This document shows, one piece after another, positions 11,905 through 24,302 of a stretch of 64,000 nucleotides of DNA; the first letter of the stretch is position 1, and each line of letters begins with the position of its first letter. Below the pieces are notes generated by a model. That model was not told where the DNA came from and ran no database searches. It was given only the letters and a program-made list of their open reading frames with translations. Made by a program: the position numbers and the translations under genes. The stretch is from Schistocephalus solidus (lineage: Eukaryota; Platyhelminthes; Cestoda; Diphyllobothriidea; Diphyllobothriidae). The stretch lies in the NCBI GenBank assembly GCA_017591395.1, contig WEDG01002098.1, positions 1-64,000 on the forward strand, in the 5' to 3' direction.

Positions 11905-12640
11905 CCGAATTCGTAAAGTTAACTATTGAGTAGCTTATCGTAAGTTTGTGGCTGTCCAAAACAGCATCCAATTTCCTGTAAACGTCCGCATCTCCAACAA
12001 TCGTTCTATCTAGATTAAGTTGGGGAAGCTTGCCACGAGCTGTAAAAACACCAGATAAGAGCTTGCGAACGGATTTTGCCGCCTTTTCGTTGTTGTTTTG
12101 TCTGTCCTTCAGGGAATTCAAGTCCTTTTTTTCAAGCAAGGGCAAATTATCTTCTTCAATCGCCTCTAATTCTTCCACCGGGATGGACAGACAATTTTCT
12201 ATTATTGCTTTCAGAAAATCAGCGGCCGCCTTTCGTTTAGCTTCCTTCTTCGACACACCGTATCCGGAACACTTCCACTTCCATAGTTTGACCGTGCAAT
12301 GGTATTTGTAGCCCTCGGTCAAACTGGGAAGACATTCGTTAAACTCGTAGACTGGGGATGGCCACATGTTCTTTGACAGTATTCCTGCAACTCACCAACG
12401 CTGTTGACCTTGGGGTCGATCGCCGGCGCGCGAACAGCGAAGTCCACTTCACCTCCATCTAGCAAGCACCCGTAGTCAATGCCAAGAGTTGCGGCGGCGG
12501 CCAGTTGCAGATCCCTAAGAGTAGTCTTTTCATTTGGGGTTGTAGGGTTTGTGCCCAGCAGCTGTAGTAGCACCAAGTAGGAGGCTTGATGCTTTGCCTT
12601 CTTCTTGCTGCAGCCTTTAAAAGATCCGTTATCAAGATGA
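11905..12640 (-). pseudogene. Double-stranded-RNA-binding protein (TARBP2/PACT/Loquacious-like), frame-disrupted
   Basis: Proteins of this kind carry two to three dsRBDs and partner Dicer in small-RNA loading. On the minus strand the end of a first dsRBD is read (NGSFKGCSKKKAKHQASYL, about 12634-12570). A linker follows, then a full second dsRBD: NSVGELQEYCQ, then PSPVYEFNECLP, YHCTVKLWKWKCSGYGVSKK and EAKRKAAADFL (about 12410-12190). After that is an acidic linker and VLDSHKLTISYSIVNF (near 11930), which resembles the opening of a third Staufen-C-like domain. The exon probably ends at 11905 with donor GTAAAT. Two problems exist: a one-base frame change between LQEYCQ and MWPSPVY (about 12375), and an in-frame TGA/frame change upstream of the first dsRBD end (about 12645). 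Either this is a pseudogene or the assembly has single-base errors. The 5' and 3' ends were not found. Confidence 0.75.
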
Positions 12641-12649
12641 GTTCAGCAC

Positions 12650-14685
12650 CAAGAACGCACTACAGACACGCCAGCGACACCTGTCGGTGTTTGGGGAATT
12701 CCGCAAAAAGATGTCGTATATAGGACGGAAGGCAGTTTATATACCTAGTTTTCTAAGATACGCGAAGGTAATTATTAGCAGGAAGTTATATTCTATAAAA
12801 ATATACAAAGACAAATAAGTCTATTTGCGAGGTTTTTTGGTACACGTAAAGGAGGACAATTTCTCTGACATATTTATAACCTATAAAACAGTACGGAATT
12901 ATCGAAAATGCGACAAAAAAGCATTTAACTTGTAACAAAAAGCAAAGAATAAGAACCTAAGGACGAAAATATAGAAAGCCTTATCAACTCTGTGTAGCAA
13001 ACTACTCGTAAAGATATCAGAAAGCTGATTCATTGTCTGAACAGGTAGAATACATTGGACACACATAATACATCTCTCCTACAATTTCTGATAAGCATTA
13101 TTATTTTTATTAGCGCTGGTATCATTAGAAGTGGTGGCCATAGAAGTGGCCACATACATTCTTTCCGCAGCGGCTGTCAAAGAAAGCTAGCTGTGATTCG
13201 GGAGTCGACTTCACCAGAAAGCTGCCTTATCTTCCCCGTGAAATTACCGACAGTCATATCTCCAAAACGCTGAACCTATCAGAAGAAATTTGCGAGCATT
13301 CTAAGCGCAAAACGACGACGAAAATTGATGCGTCGTAGTTGGGCCTGTGTCGAAGGTAGGGAGAATGATCGAGTTTAGCGACCTGAACACACGAGTAGTC
13401 ACAGACCACGTCGCCTAGTGAGGAGGGCCTGGTTATAATGGCTATGGCAACACTTGTGATGGGTGCCAGCGCAAAGCATACCATCCTTGCCATTAAAACA
13501 ACTTTCGGCTTCCTACTTACAAGGAGGCAGCATGGATGAACCCTCTATGAAGGAGAACTGTTAGAATACGTGCTTTTAAAAAGGCACGATCGGTGCGGCA
13601 AAGGCAGGAGGCGTTAAAATTTGCTTTTACATTGACTTCTCGAAAATTAAGCTGAAAATCCAACCACAGATTTGGCCTTAAAGAACAATGACATTAAGGA
13701 AGTAGAAAATGGCCATACTGGACCTCGTTGACTGCAAGCGAGAACGCTGCAACCAAAATGACACTAATGCGAGTTACGTATATGACCTGAAGAGGCTAAA
13801 CAAACCTGGCAGAGTACGGAACGTCATTTACATTACCCCTACTGAAGCCATAGAGCCGGCAAGCTGCAAAAAAAGATTCGATTAAATGGCGGAATAGGAC
13901 TGATTTCAGAGAAAAACCAAACACTGGATATGTATGAACGATAGTTTTGCGTAAAACAAAACATCAAAAACAGCAAGGAATGACGGAGACAATGACTGAC
14001 TGGCTACTAAGGCAGATGAAAATCAAAGATACGCAAGTATAAACAGCTTCGCGACACTGAAGGCAGTCTACCGACCCAAAACCACCGGAATTGTGTTGCT
14101 GTGCAGCAAAGGTGGACCAATCAGATAAGAGGAGGAATAGCAGATCCATAGGGGTAGATCGAGCAGCTTATACATGTCCTCAAACGCCTATGAACAGGCT
14201 GTGAAACGACCATCAGTATAAGTTGGCCTCGATCGTCCGTTGTGTCTGCGCGAAACAGGTAAGTGCAATAATGTCCAACGGAAAGCCTTGGAACGCTGAA
14301 CAAATGCAGCCGAAATCTAAAAACGCGGCGTCCATCAACTTGCAGACAACCTTGTGTTACTGTTCCAGGAGACGTAGAGACAAAGAAAAGTGGAAGCGAA
14401 TATGTGAATCCTAAATTCCAGTCGCAAGTAAGATGAAGGCGCGACAACTGAAACAGTGGATGCATTAATCTGAGCTTTAGGAGTCGTACATCAGCAGACA
14501 TTATGAAATTGCAACAAGTGAATAGTGCATTGGCCAAAAAATGAGTTGGGGAGGGGGTAGTGAATGGGCTGTGTTCAGGCCGTCGTGACGTACGTCCTTG
14601 GCTAGGGACTAAGCCGCACCATTTGGCCGCGTGAGCCTAGCACGTGATTGCAACGAGGCAAGATTATAAAGCAGCGACCGATAGT
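12650..14685. other. Stretch with no supported gene
   Basis: Several open frames of 60-138 codons occur here (for example 14121-14537 on the minus strand), but none shows a family motif and they overlap on opposite strands. Parts of 13500-14100 have the base composition of old retroelement sequence and may be an unrecognised 5' portion of the RTE-type fragment that follows. Nothing firmer can be supported. Confidence 0.35.
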
Positions 14686-14689
14686 TCGC

Positions 14690-15085
14690 CTATATCGGAA
14701 GATAAGCTCCAGTCTCGGCGGTATTTCCTTTTCCAAAATTGCTGGCAAAATCTTCGCCCAAGCACTGGAATCTACACCTAAGGCAAGAACTTCTGGCCGA
14801 ATGCCAGTACGGAGTCCGTAAGGACATGTAACCAACGATATGATTTAAGCGGATGGGCAACTGGAGGGACAATTTAAAGAGCTGACGACTAGCCTCTAAA
14901 CTTTCTAAATCAATCTCAACAAGTCTTTAACATCAAATGACAGAGACCCGAAAGTAATAGGGAAAATTAGATATCCCGAAGAGTTTACGGTGATTAAATT
15001 TCAAAATTACGACGGACAACGGACTCACACGGTAGATCTCCACGGAGACAGATTTAACAATCACAGAAAAAGAGCTGCCCACTCA
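14690..15085 (+). mobile_element. RTE-type LINE reverse transcriptase scrap
   Basis: Plus-strand frame gives GGISFSKIAGKIFAQALE (about 14715-14770), matching the RTE fingers/palm block 'RGISLLNIAGKIFARILL'. Further on come KVIGKIRYPEEFTVIKFQNY and DGQRTHTVDLHGDRFN (about 14950-15055), matching the 'K(I/V)M.K.GCPE.F...VRQ.HDGM' block. Stops and frame changes separate them, and the catalytic F(A/S)DD region is missing. It is an old fragment of the same broad class as the minus-strand element at 59.6-62.5 kb. Confidence 0.5.
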
Positions 15086-15089
15086 GCAA

Positions 15090-17035
15090 TTGATGAGTAT
15101 GGTTGATCAATAGTTCAAGAATACCCAAGTGCATCAGAGGTTATTTACCCAGTTTGACGTAAACACAAATAAAGCCCGGAACTACACTAGAAACACACTC
15201 ATCTGTTTAAAATTGATGTGACGATAATATTGAACTAATAACGTATCCCGTGGTAAAAGGCCTATTAATTTGGTGACAACCACCCAGTTACAAACTTAAA
15301 CAACTATTGAGACGTGAGACAAGTCTGTAGTCAGCAAAGCTGTCCCGCATCTTCAGCAGTTACGAGTGCGGTATATTCTAGGTATCCAAGTACACATAAA
15401 TGAGAGTTCGAACTAACTAAATAAAAAACCTAACCAAACACGTAAATAGATTTCCATTCACAAAAAACAACAAAAGAGCATGAAAAAGATTGAGGGGCGA
15501 GCTAATTATGACGTTAATACGACGCCCTTTTATCCGTGAAGGAAAACAAGGGAAAAAGCGCGCCTACGAGATAAATAAAAAGCTAGTTTGAAGGTTCATA
15601 ACAAAGCGCAACAAATTGCACTCTGTACGATGAATTTGCATGTCTTCAGGTCTTATGACGCACTTACTTTTATGCAATACCAAACGAATACTTTATCGAC
15701 AGGATTTTATAAAATCTATGGCGAACATGAGCTTAATGCTCATATGGTGGAATTGTACTGTAGCAGGTGGGATCAAAATTCTAAGAGCACAGGCTACATA
15801 AACCGCTGAAAGCAATTTTTCGGCTAGAGACGGAGTAAAGCCACTGTTTGCGAATAGAATAGGGTGCACGGCTATATAAAGGACTCGTGTTATGCATCAA
15901 GGTGATGGTTAGATATAACGCTTGGAGTTGGAATTTGAGTAGGACTTCATACGGTTTTATTATAATGATTTTGAGACGGTACGCCTCCCAGATTGAACAG
16001 CTGGTTGAACAATCATTGAGGCCGACAAACGTTTCTAAACAAGTCCTCGTTCGCATGCTGTCAAACAGAGGGCATGACATTTCAAAGCCGTTTTTACAGA
16101 ATCCAGACGACCCTTCATGAACAGCTTCAAACAAAGAAGACGTTTTCCAAGCACCCTTATATATCTGAATCTTAATTTATTTTTAGCATAGTTCTCCTCG
16201 GAAACCGCTAGGTTTCGCACAATGAAATCAAACAAGTGAAAACTACAGATGCACCCTGAATTTGAGAATGAAAACTCGACAGGACGTGCATATTGGTTAT
16301 GTTTTACGTTATTCCGATATAGTTACAGCTAAATTCGTATTGGAACACGACTTTTGCTCTTTAAGTGGTTTAATTCAACCACTGAAATTAATTTTAGTGG
16401 ATTGACTAGAATTCCACCAGGTAAAAAACTCAATTTGAATCCTAGGTATTATATAATACAAAAGCACGTGCGAATAAATTGAACTTCCGAAAGGGGTTCT
16501 GAAGAACCTTGTTAGCTTCAAAACTACAGAGTGATCACAGAAGGGCACAAAACATCACACACCTTTGGCGACAGCAGTAGTATTACCGGCAGTACATTGA
16601 TAGACGTAGACCGGATCGTGAACTTGTCCCTCGTTAGATACAAGCTCAAAAACTGGTGATAAGCCTCGTTTGGCACAGAATTCTTGCAATATACTAATTG
16701 GGGTTCGGACGCTTACATGTGACATCCCAGGATTTAGTCAGAACAATCTTGAGAATCACGATTAGTACGTTAATAGCTGTTCAATTTCCCAGACAGGCAT
16801 GTAGTGCAACCTAAGTGTCCTGAAAGTTATAAAAACAAAAACTGCACAGATCGATACCAAACTCGAGCACAAAAATGAATGTTACTTAGCAGGTGTTGTG
16901 GCAAAGCATGGAACTTATAAAATTATCAAGCGACTGAAAAGGAGACCGAGTAATTTTTCGGTTCAGTAAGGGTAGCTCTTGATTGGCAAACTTGCTCTGT
17001 GATTTAGGGCGACAGATTCAACGCTTTAATCGAGA
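15090..17035. other. Stretch with no supported gene
   Basis: AT-rich sequence with scattered short frames on both strands, none with recognisable domains. No tRNA, tandem array or inverted repeat stands out. Confidence 0.4.
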
Positions 17036-17040
17036 AAAGG

Positions 17041-17380
17041 TGGTGCGTGTTTTCCATATGGAATTTAATAAGGCATTTGATGAGGTAAACCATCAGAATC
17101 ACCTGTGAAAACTCAATCGAATGGGCATTAGTTCAAATTTCCCGAGGTGAAGTCAAAACTTTCTAATTTGCCATTCACAACTTACCCACGTCAGTGATCA
17201 ACAGTCAGTGGAGGACTACTTAAGAATGGTTTTCCCTATCTCTCCGTACTTGGCTCTTTTTCAGTCATAATATACACAAAAGTCACCATCAATGAGCTCG
17301 ATTTTGATATCGCCCTTGGTCTGGTTGCCATCTTGACGTGACGAGTTTAATTCATTCGGCAACAACAGCTCCATACGGAA
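17041..17380 (+). mobile_element. Old CR1-like reverse transcriptase fragment
   Basis: The frame VVRVFHMEFNKAFDEVNHQ (from about 17041) matches the RT block 'v.fiDFsKAFDkVnH..L..KL...GI'. It is followed by LNRMGIS and, further on, weak similarity to the 'vLGPLLFviyvNdl' block (about 17245-17310). No catalytic DD can be read. It lies immediately upstream of the family B LINE but belongs to a different, more diverged copy. Confidence 0.5.
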
Positions 17381-17446
17381 ATTTTTCTGCGGTGCATATA
17401 GTTTAAATTCTTGAGCCATGTGGTATATCCTAGTCAAAAGGTTATT

Positions 17447-18347
17447 TCGACCGCAAGATAATGGATCTCACTCTAGATCAACCTCTGGCACAGTAGGTTA
17501 ACTTTAAAACGAGAGTTAGAGAGAACCAGAGAGCCATTTGCCTTGACCTAGTCTTTACGAAAGACTTCTCTAACATCGGTGAATTTTATTCTATGGCTAC
17601 TCTAGGTAAGAGGGACCATAGTACGCTGCTGTGGGATTACTCACTTTATTCTCAGCGTCAGAAAAGTACGGATGGTAAGCGAAATATATGGAAGGCTGAT
17701 TTTAGAGCGATGGAGAAAGAACTGATTTTCGTAAAATTGGATAGTTTGCTCAAAGGCGATCCGGAGGATGACTGGCAATCATTTAAGATGGTAACACTCG
17801 ATCTGATTGAGCGCTTTTGTCCATCGAAGGTGCAAAAAACGACTAGTCACCCGGCCTAGTTAAAAGAGAACTTAACAGGCAGTTAAGGAAGAAAAATTTT
17901 AAAAATAGAAGGTATTCAGAGAAACATGGTCAGCAGAACACATTGAGGAATTTCCTCACCAACTAAATGCTGTCAAACTATGATCCATCAGGGAAGGAAG
18001 AACTATGGATCAAGAATTATCCAGTAGGCTGAAAAAAATCTTAATTTTATTCCATTATATAAATGCTCGATTGATAAGCAAGGACCAAGTCAGAGTACTT
18101 ATCGATTGGAATGCTGTTGAATTTGTTGAAAATGGTGAGAAGGCCGAGCACTTGCTCGGTTCTTTGCCTTGGTATTCACCAGAGAATCTGAATTTCAGTT
18201 TGACGAGGTCAACAATGCTGTTGTAAATGCTGGTCCAGTGCTTGAATATATACTCTTCCCGGCACCTCTCCTGGAACGAGAAATGCTAAATCTCAATAAA
18301 TCAAAGTAATCTGGTCCGGACGATTTACCGGCAAAGTTCTTGAAAGA
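17447..18347 (+). mobile_element. Family B LINE, 5' segment (copy split by family A insertion)
   Basis: Starts abruptly with sequence matching 44880-45780 of the long family B copy (ATGGATCTCACTC followed by CAACCTCTGGCACAG), so it is 5'-truncated within the endonuclease domain. It encodes LGKRDHSTLLWDY and NIWKADFRAMEKEL (end of the endonuclease and linker), VENGEKAEHLLG, and SGPDDLPAKFLKE (RT fingers). It stops after TTCTTGAAAGAG, where family A sequence begins. The element resumes at 24572, in register with the 45.7-kb copy, so the two parts were one element before the insertion. Frameshifts make it inactive. Confidence 0.85.
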
Positions 18348-18499
18348 GTCTTGGGAGTCTCGGGCACTAAGTGAAGCCAATTCATCCAAATCTGTTGCTC
18401 AAATCTTTCATGTTCGGTCATCGGCTAAGCGTCTGAATGTAACTCCGCCCTTACTCGACTGTAACAGAAAATTTGTTACAGATGATTTGGGCAAAGCAG

Positions 18500-20428
18500 T
18501 TCAGTTCAGTTCAGTTCAGTGTATTTGAGGAAAATAGGCTTACGCCTTTGAAATCCCTATTTGTTACATAAAAGTTGCAAGAATAAGAAGCAAATTAAAG
18601 AAGTAGCAGTCAAGTGAATGCAGGCAGGTTTACGTGGTACACTGATATTGTTAAGGTTAAGTAGTCACATAGTCTTCGTGGTACTGTAACATATGTATGT
18701 CAAGCCGATGTTTGAATGTATACACAGACTGGGACATAACAATCGCCTCAGGTAGGTTATTCCACGGTTCCACGACACGGTTGGTGAAAAAATACTTCCT
18801 CACATCCAATCTTACTTGGGGCACACTTAGTTTGAATGGATGACCTCGGAGATTTTTCGTAGTGGTGAGTTGGAAAAAGTCATCACATAGGAGGGCACAA
18901 TCCATGTCACGCACGATACGGAAGGTTTGTATCAAGTCTCCGCGCAACTGCCTATAACTCAGAGGATAGAGCTTTAGGTTATTTAGACGAATCTCATATG
19001 GCAGTTCAGATTGACCTCTTACTAATTTTGTGGCTCGCCGCTGCACCCTTTCGAGCATGTTGTAGTCCTGTTGCGTCCACGGTCGCCAGGCTTGGATCGC
19101 ATATTCAAGATGTGGCCTTACAAACGTACCAAAGACTTTAGAAAAAGCAGTCTTCATCGAAAACTTTAAATGCCCGCTTGATAGCGTACAGTATTGAATT
19201 GGCGGATTTAGCTGCCTTGGAACATTGCGTAGAAGGCTTCAGGTTGTCTTTCATCCAAACTCCAAGATCCTTCTGTGTGTGTGCTTCTCGGAGTGGTAAA
19301 CCATTCAAATAGTAGGGTCGCATATCAGTGACCTGATTTCGATTTCCCAGACGTAGCAGGGTGCATTTGTTTTGAGTTGAAGGACAAGAGCCATTTGTGG
19401 GACCACTCGTCCAATCGACGAAGATTTTTCTTGGAAATTGTCTGCATCAGCAGCATTGTGGATAACTTTCCAGATTTTTTTATATCGTCCGCAAACATAG
19501 CAAAGTTACAGTCCAATTCCTGTACACAATCATTAATGAACAAGAGAAATAGGATCGGTCCGAGCACTGAACCTTGTGGGACTCCACTCTCGATGACTGT
19601 GCGCTTTGATCGCGATCCGCCTACACAGACCACTTGGGAACGACCGACGAGAAAATTCTTGATCCACGTAAGAAGTTTGCCGCCAATACCGAACATTCTC
19701 AACTTGTGAAGGAGACGCTGGTGTGGAACACTATCGAAGGCCTTCTGGAAATCAATGTAGGCCACGTGCACAGTGTCTTTTTTGCATCGAGTGCTTTTTG
19801 TCCAGCTTTGCATCGTATAAAAGTAAGTTCGTAACACACGATCTTCCCCTACGAAAGCCATATTGTGCAGTCGATAAGAGGTTACGGGTTTCTAAATAAA
19901 TCATCAATTCCTTTTTGACAACCTTCTCCATAACCTTGCAACAGATTGAGGTCAGGCTGACAGGCCTGTAATTTGTAGCAAATGCACGACTACCACTTTT
20001 GTGAAGCGGTGCGATGTGGGCTGTTTTCCAGTCGGTAGGAAGAATTCCCGTATCGAACGATTTCTGGCACAGCAACGATAGCGGTTTCGCCAGCTCTCGA
20101 GCAAGTTCGAGGAGTAGCTTTGCTGGAATCTCGTCGGGGCCAGGAGATTTGCATGCCTTCAGATTTTTTAGTTCTTCAAAGACCGCCGCTTCTTGAAAGA
20201 GCATATCCTGAATAAGTGGCACTCCTGTAGTCTCGTAACTTGATGGAATAAAAACAGCTTCTCTAGTGAAAACCGACTGAAAGAACTGGGAAAAGTGTTC
20301 AGCTTTGTTTTTATTTTCTGATATCTCGAAACCGTCATCGTTTCTCATAACAGGAATCGGGTTCCTGTTATGTGTGGTTTTTCTTACATAGCTGTAGAGT
20401 AATTTGGGATTGTGAACTGCTCTCTGGA
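18500..20428 (-). mobile_element. Family C CR1-like LINE, 5'-truncated, nearly complete RT, nested in P1
   Basis: Minus strand, read from 20428 down: HNPKLLYSYVRKTT, CKSPGPDEIPAKLLLELA, DWKTAHIAPLHKSGS, NYRPVSLTSICCKVMEKVV, AQYGFRRGRSC, AYIDFQKAFDSVPHQRLL, SGVPQGSVLGPILFLLFIND and MFADDIK (about 19500). The thumb and C-terminal domain follow: KDLGVWMKDNLKPS, VRPHLEYAIQAW, RRATKLV and VEPWNNLP, ending DYVTT-stop at 18657. Only two or three frame changes interrupt it, so it is a fairly young insertion. The 3' tail has an AGGC-GTAA-GCCT hairpin (18536-18547) and ends in CTGAA repeats at 18500-18520. The host sequence around it (GGGCAAAGCAG / AGCAAATTG) reads through in copy P2 as an empty site, with about 4 bp duplicated. 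Confidence 0.93.
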
Positions 20429-21807
20429 GCAAATTGTTAAACTCGTTTTTTGCCAACCACTTTACCACTGAAACTAGCCCCACTCCGACAATTCCTCTGC
20501 TTTCAAATTCACTTCTAACAACTATTAATTTCTCGCCTTCATGTATTCAAAAAGAAATAGCTCACCTAAAAAATTCACATTCAGTTGGAACTGATAACAT
20601 TCCAAACTCACTTATTAAACAGTTAAGGGATTTTCCACCTTTACTAAGCAAATTATACTCAGTATTTCTCGTAAATGGTTTCTTCCCCGATTATTGGAAA
20701 ACTTCTATTATAATACCAGTTTTTAAATCTGGTTCCCGCTCGGACATTCATAACTATCGCGGTGTTCATAAAACGCCCTCTCTTGCTAAACTCTTGGAAA
20801 AACTAATTGCAAAACAAATCACGGATTTTTGCATAAGCAATAAAATTATCAACTTTTTCCCAACATGGCTTCTTACCGGACCGTTCTTGTGAAACCTGCC
20901 ACATGTCTTTTTCTAAATCTACTAACCTCTCTTCGTAATGATCATCTATCTGTAGTAGTTATCTATTTTTGATCTTCGTAAGGCATTCGATAAGGTGCCT
21001 CATAAACGACTTCTAGCTAAACTAGAAGCTATAGGATTCCGTAGTCCCCTTACTGACTTTATTAGATCATACCTAAATGATCGAAAACAAAAAGTTTTAG
21101 TAGGGTCCTCATACTCAAGTCCTACCCCGATTGTCAGTGGTGTCCTTCAAGGTACCGTATTAGGTCCTTTGTTGTTCTTACTGTATATAAATGATATTTC
21201 ATCGATAATTAAACATTCTCAATCTTTTATTCATGCTGATGATCTCAAATGCGTTTATTCTTTCTCTAACTCTACAACCGAACGGTGCCTAGAACAAATT
21301 CATTCAGACTTAGACGCTCTTTCGGCCTGGAGCTCCACATGGCTAATGGAGTTCTCACCTACTAAGTGTCGCTACATGAGTTTTGGGCCTGTAAGGCTGC
21401 CGCAACCTCTTATCTTTGAAGGTTGCCATATGATTGAATGTTCCTCCATCAAGGACTTGGGCTTAAGCTACACCAATAAATTAGATCTTTCGCCTCATGC
21501 CGATAGAATTACGGCCAAAGCTGCTCAGATTTGCGGCTTTATTTCTTATAATTTCTACCTTCCTGAAATTAAATTAAGACTTTATCGTATGTTTGTACTT
21601 CCCATTCTTGAATTTTGCTGTCCTTTCTTTGGTTTTGATGAACGAATCTAGCCGTTCAAAAATTGAAAATGTTCAAAGAAATTTCACCAAAAAAACTCCT
21701 ATATCCGACTCTTTTAACTACTTCCTACTCAACAAGATGCCAGCTAACGAAGCTAAAATTTCTTTGGGTCAGGAGACTTGAAGCAGGCTTTTGTCTCCTT
21801 TTTCGTC

Positions 21808-23660
21808 CCGGTCAGCGTTCTAAAGGCGGATGCAAATGATATATTTCCGTCACTTCTGTATAAGATATTCAATCTTGCTCTTGAAAGTGAAAACTTCCCT
21901 ATTTTATGGAAGGAATCGCACATTTTGCCTATACCCAAACATGGCAGAACTACGTCATTTGACGACTTTAGGCCAATAAATACACTGCCAGCAGCCTCGA
22001 AGATATTAGAGACCTTGATTAAAGACAAGTTGATGCGTCACCTAACAGAGAATAACCTACTTAATGCGGCTCAGCATGGGTTTCTCGAAAAAAGATCTTG
22101 TGACACCTGCCAGCTCTCTTACTTTGATCATGTGCTACAATCTAGAGATAGTGGTTTTGCAATTTACCCCGTTTATTTCGACTTCACGAAGGCTTTTGAT
22201 CGTGTTGACCACGATCTCCTCCTGCTGAAACTTACCTCCTTCGGCATAGGTAATAAGCTTCTGAACTTAATATCCTCCTATTTGAATGATCGCGCACAAC
22301 GGGTAAAAATTTCCGATGTTATCTCCAACCCCACGCACGTGAGGAGTGGCGTTATTCAGGGTAGTGTACTCGGCCCGCTTCTATTTTGCCTTTTGTGAAC
22401 GATGTTCCTGATTGTTTTCAGTATGGTAGGCCCTTTATGTACGCTGATGATTTAAAAAGTTGCCTATCGTTATAAACCGGTCGATCGCCACATTGTGCTT
22501 GAGCTCTTAAAAAGGATCTTCAAGCCTTCGCACAGTGGTGTCGCACATGGCGCCTTTCGCTCTCTTGGCACAAATGCTCCGTTATGGTTAGTTGTGACAA
22601 CCATCAGCCTCATCTTAGCATAGACGGTCATGACTTAAATGTGCCCGGGTTTATAACGGATCTGGGCATATCATATTCTAGTAGTCTTAATCTGTCAGAG
22701 CACTGCGCCCTGATTGTCTCTAAAGCACGCCAAACCACTGCGTTTATTCTCAGAAATTTTAAAACCCTCAATATTAGGACCAGCCTTTATAAAATGTATG
22801 TCAGACCTAGTCTGGAATACTGCTCGTTTCTATTTAGCCTTCTGCACGCGAGTGAACGAAGGAAGATAGAATCAGTCCAGCACTTCTTTACTAAAAGAGT
22901 TATTACTTCAGAGCACAGAAACTTGTCCTACCAACAACGCTGTGAGCTTACAAGCCTCGACCCGTTGTGGCTTCGTAGATTACAGAAGGGACTATTTTTA
23001 CTGTTCAAGCTTTTAAACGGTTTTACCTTTAACCCCCTTACATCCCTGAGGCAGCTCGACCACTGTCGGCGCACCAATCATAGAGATGTATTCTTATTTC
23101 TTCCTTTGGCACGCACCGTTAAATACCGTCAGTTTTTTTCGGTAAATGCTATAGCAATCTGGAATAAACTTCCCAGAAGTATTAAAATTCAGCAAAACTA
23201 TCCTTTGTTTACGAGAGCTGTCACTAGTTTTCTACATTCAGGACACCTTCCGCGAATTTTGGGTGCTGATTCTCTGGAAGCTCTTTTCCGTTCTGATGGC
23301 GTCCACGGACTCTGAATCTTATGCCGGACTTCATGCTGAAGGCAATATTGCTGGCTCTGCAGTCCGTAATCGGGTTATTCCTCAGTCTACAGCTAGCAGC
23401 CGCTCGCCGGCATACTTGCTGCTAGTACAGAAGACCAGATCCACAACACCGAAAGGAGAAGTACTACACTGTGCACCTGTGTCAACACTTCCCTGTCCTA
23501 AACTTTAATCTGTTCAACAAGCTGCAGTTTTTTCTCCTGAAAATACCTTAAAGAACGATCAGGAGTTTTTTTCACTGTCAGCTGGACCCCTTACTGTATA
23601 TATTCCTTTTGACCTTGCCTGTAAACTGGCAATAAATAAAATAATAATAATAAATAATAA
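21808..23660 (+). mobile_element. Family D CR1-like LINE, 5'-truncated RT plus 3' UTR, nested in P1
   Basis: The frame from 21808 gives LWKESHILPIPKHGRTTSF, FDDFRPINTLPAASKILE, NAAQHGFLEKRSCDTCQ, YFDFTKAFDRVDHDLLL and GVIQGSVLGPLLF, then after a frame change MYADDLKS (about 22440). Another frame holds the C-terminal part: DLGISYSSSLNLSEH, MYVRPSLEYCSFLF, AIWNKLPRSIK and FRSDGVHGL-stop (23315). The 3' UTR carries an ENE-like fold (23521-23582) and ends in an AATAAA/ATA-rich microsatellite (23625-23660). The empty site in P2 (CGTCTTAATAATAG) defines both edges. A minus-strand copy of only its last 125 nt lies at 38082-38207. Confidence 0.92.
23521..23582 (+). promoter_or_regulatory. ENE-like RNA fold, family D LINE 3' UTR
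   Basis: The outer stem GCTG-CAGT (23521-23528) pairs with ACTG-T-CAGC (23574-23582), with one bulged T. The inner stem CTCCTGA (23534-23540) pairs with TCAGGAG (23559-23565). Between the stems lie T6 on the 5' side and T7-C on the 3' side. Opposed U-tracts between GC-containing helices are the signature of triple-helix-forming ENE elements that clamp a poly(A) tail. The fold is read from sequence; binding is inference. Confidence 0.65.
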
Positions 23661-24302
23661 ATAATAGTTCAACTCTCCCAAAGCTTTCTGTCATTACCCC
23701 CGTTAGTCTTCCTTATAACCTAAGAAATTCTGAACTAATTATACCTCCCCCTGCATCCTCCACGTGTAAACGCTCTCTCTTCTTTGCTTCTAGGTATAGT
23801 TTTCTTTGGAATAACTTGCCAATTGAAATAAGGTCGTTAACTAGTCTATCTGCATTCAAGCGAAGACTGCACATTTATCTTAACACTGATTCTATTAACC
23901 TTTTATTTTCCTCATCTTTTCCCAGTAGCTTTCCCCATGACTCGGAGAAAGGACCATCGGGAATTTGAGTAACCCTCTTGAAACTATATTTACGCTACCT
24001 GGAGACGCCCATGAACTATAATGTCTCCTTATATCACCCGTCCTCCAAACGATGACGTCATTCGGACGTACAAATTCGGTGGTCCACAGTCTTAAATGCT
24101 GCGGTTTCTTTGGATACTAACCATCATCAGAATTCAATTCTGGATCCTATGATGCTGAGGACTTAAGTTCATTGACGCATTTTCGTGAGATTCTGTTTCA
24201 TACGCCTAAGTGATCAAGAACGAATCACCTCGACGTTTCATTATCTCATTCTGAAATGCTACTGCAGTATTACCCTATTCTACCACCTGACTATTTTTTT
24301 CC

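Noticed and set aside
14121..14537. 138-codon minus-strand frame
   Set aside because: No motif, overlaps a plus-strand frame of similar quality, and lies just before an RTE-type scrap; probably chance.
24120..24180. CTGATGATGG...TCCAAAGAAAC string on the minus strand of family A tails (also near 34640 and 51200)
   Set aside because: Hammerhead-like at first sight, but two extra A between stem II and GAAAC and no stem I or cleavage triplet in place; explained as LINE 3' UTR sequence.
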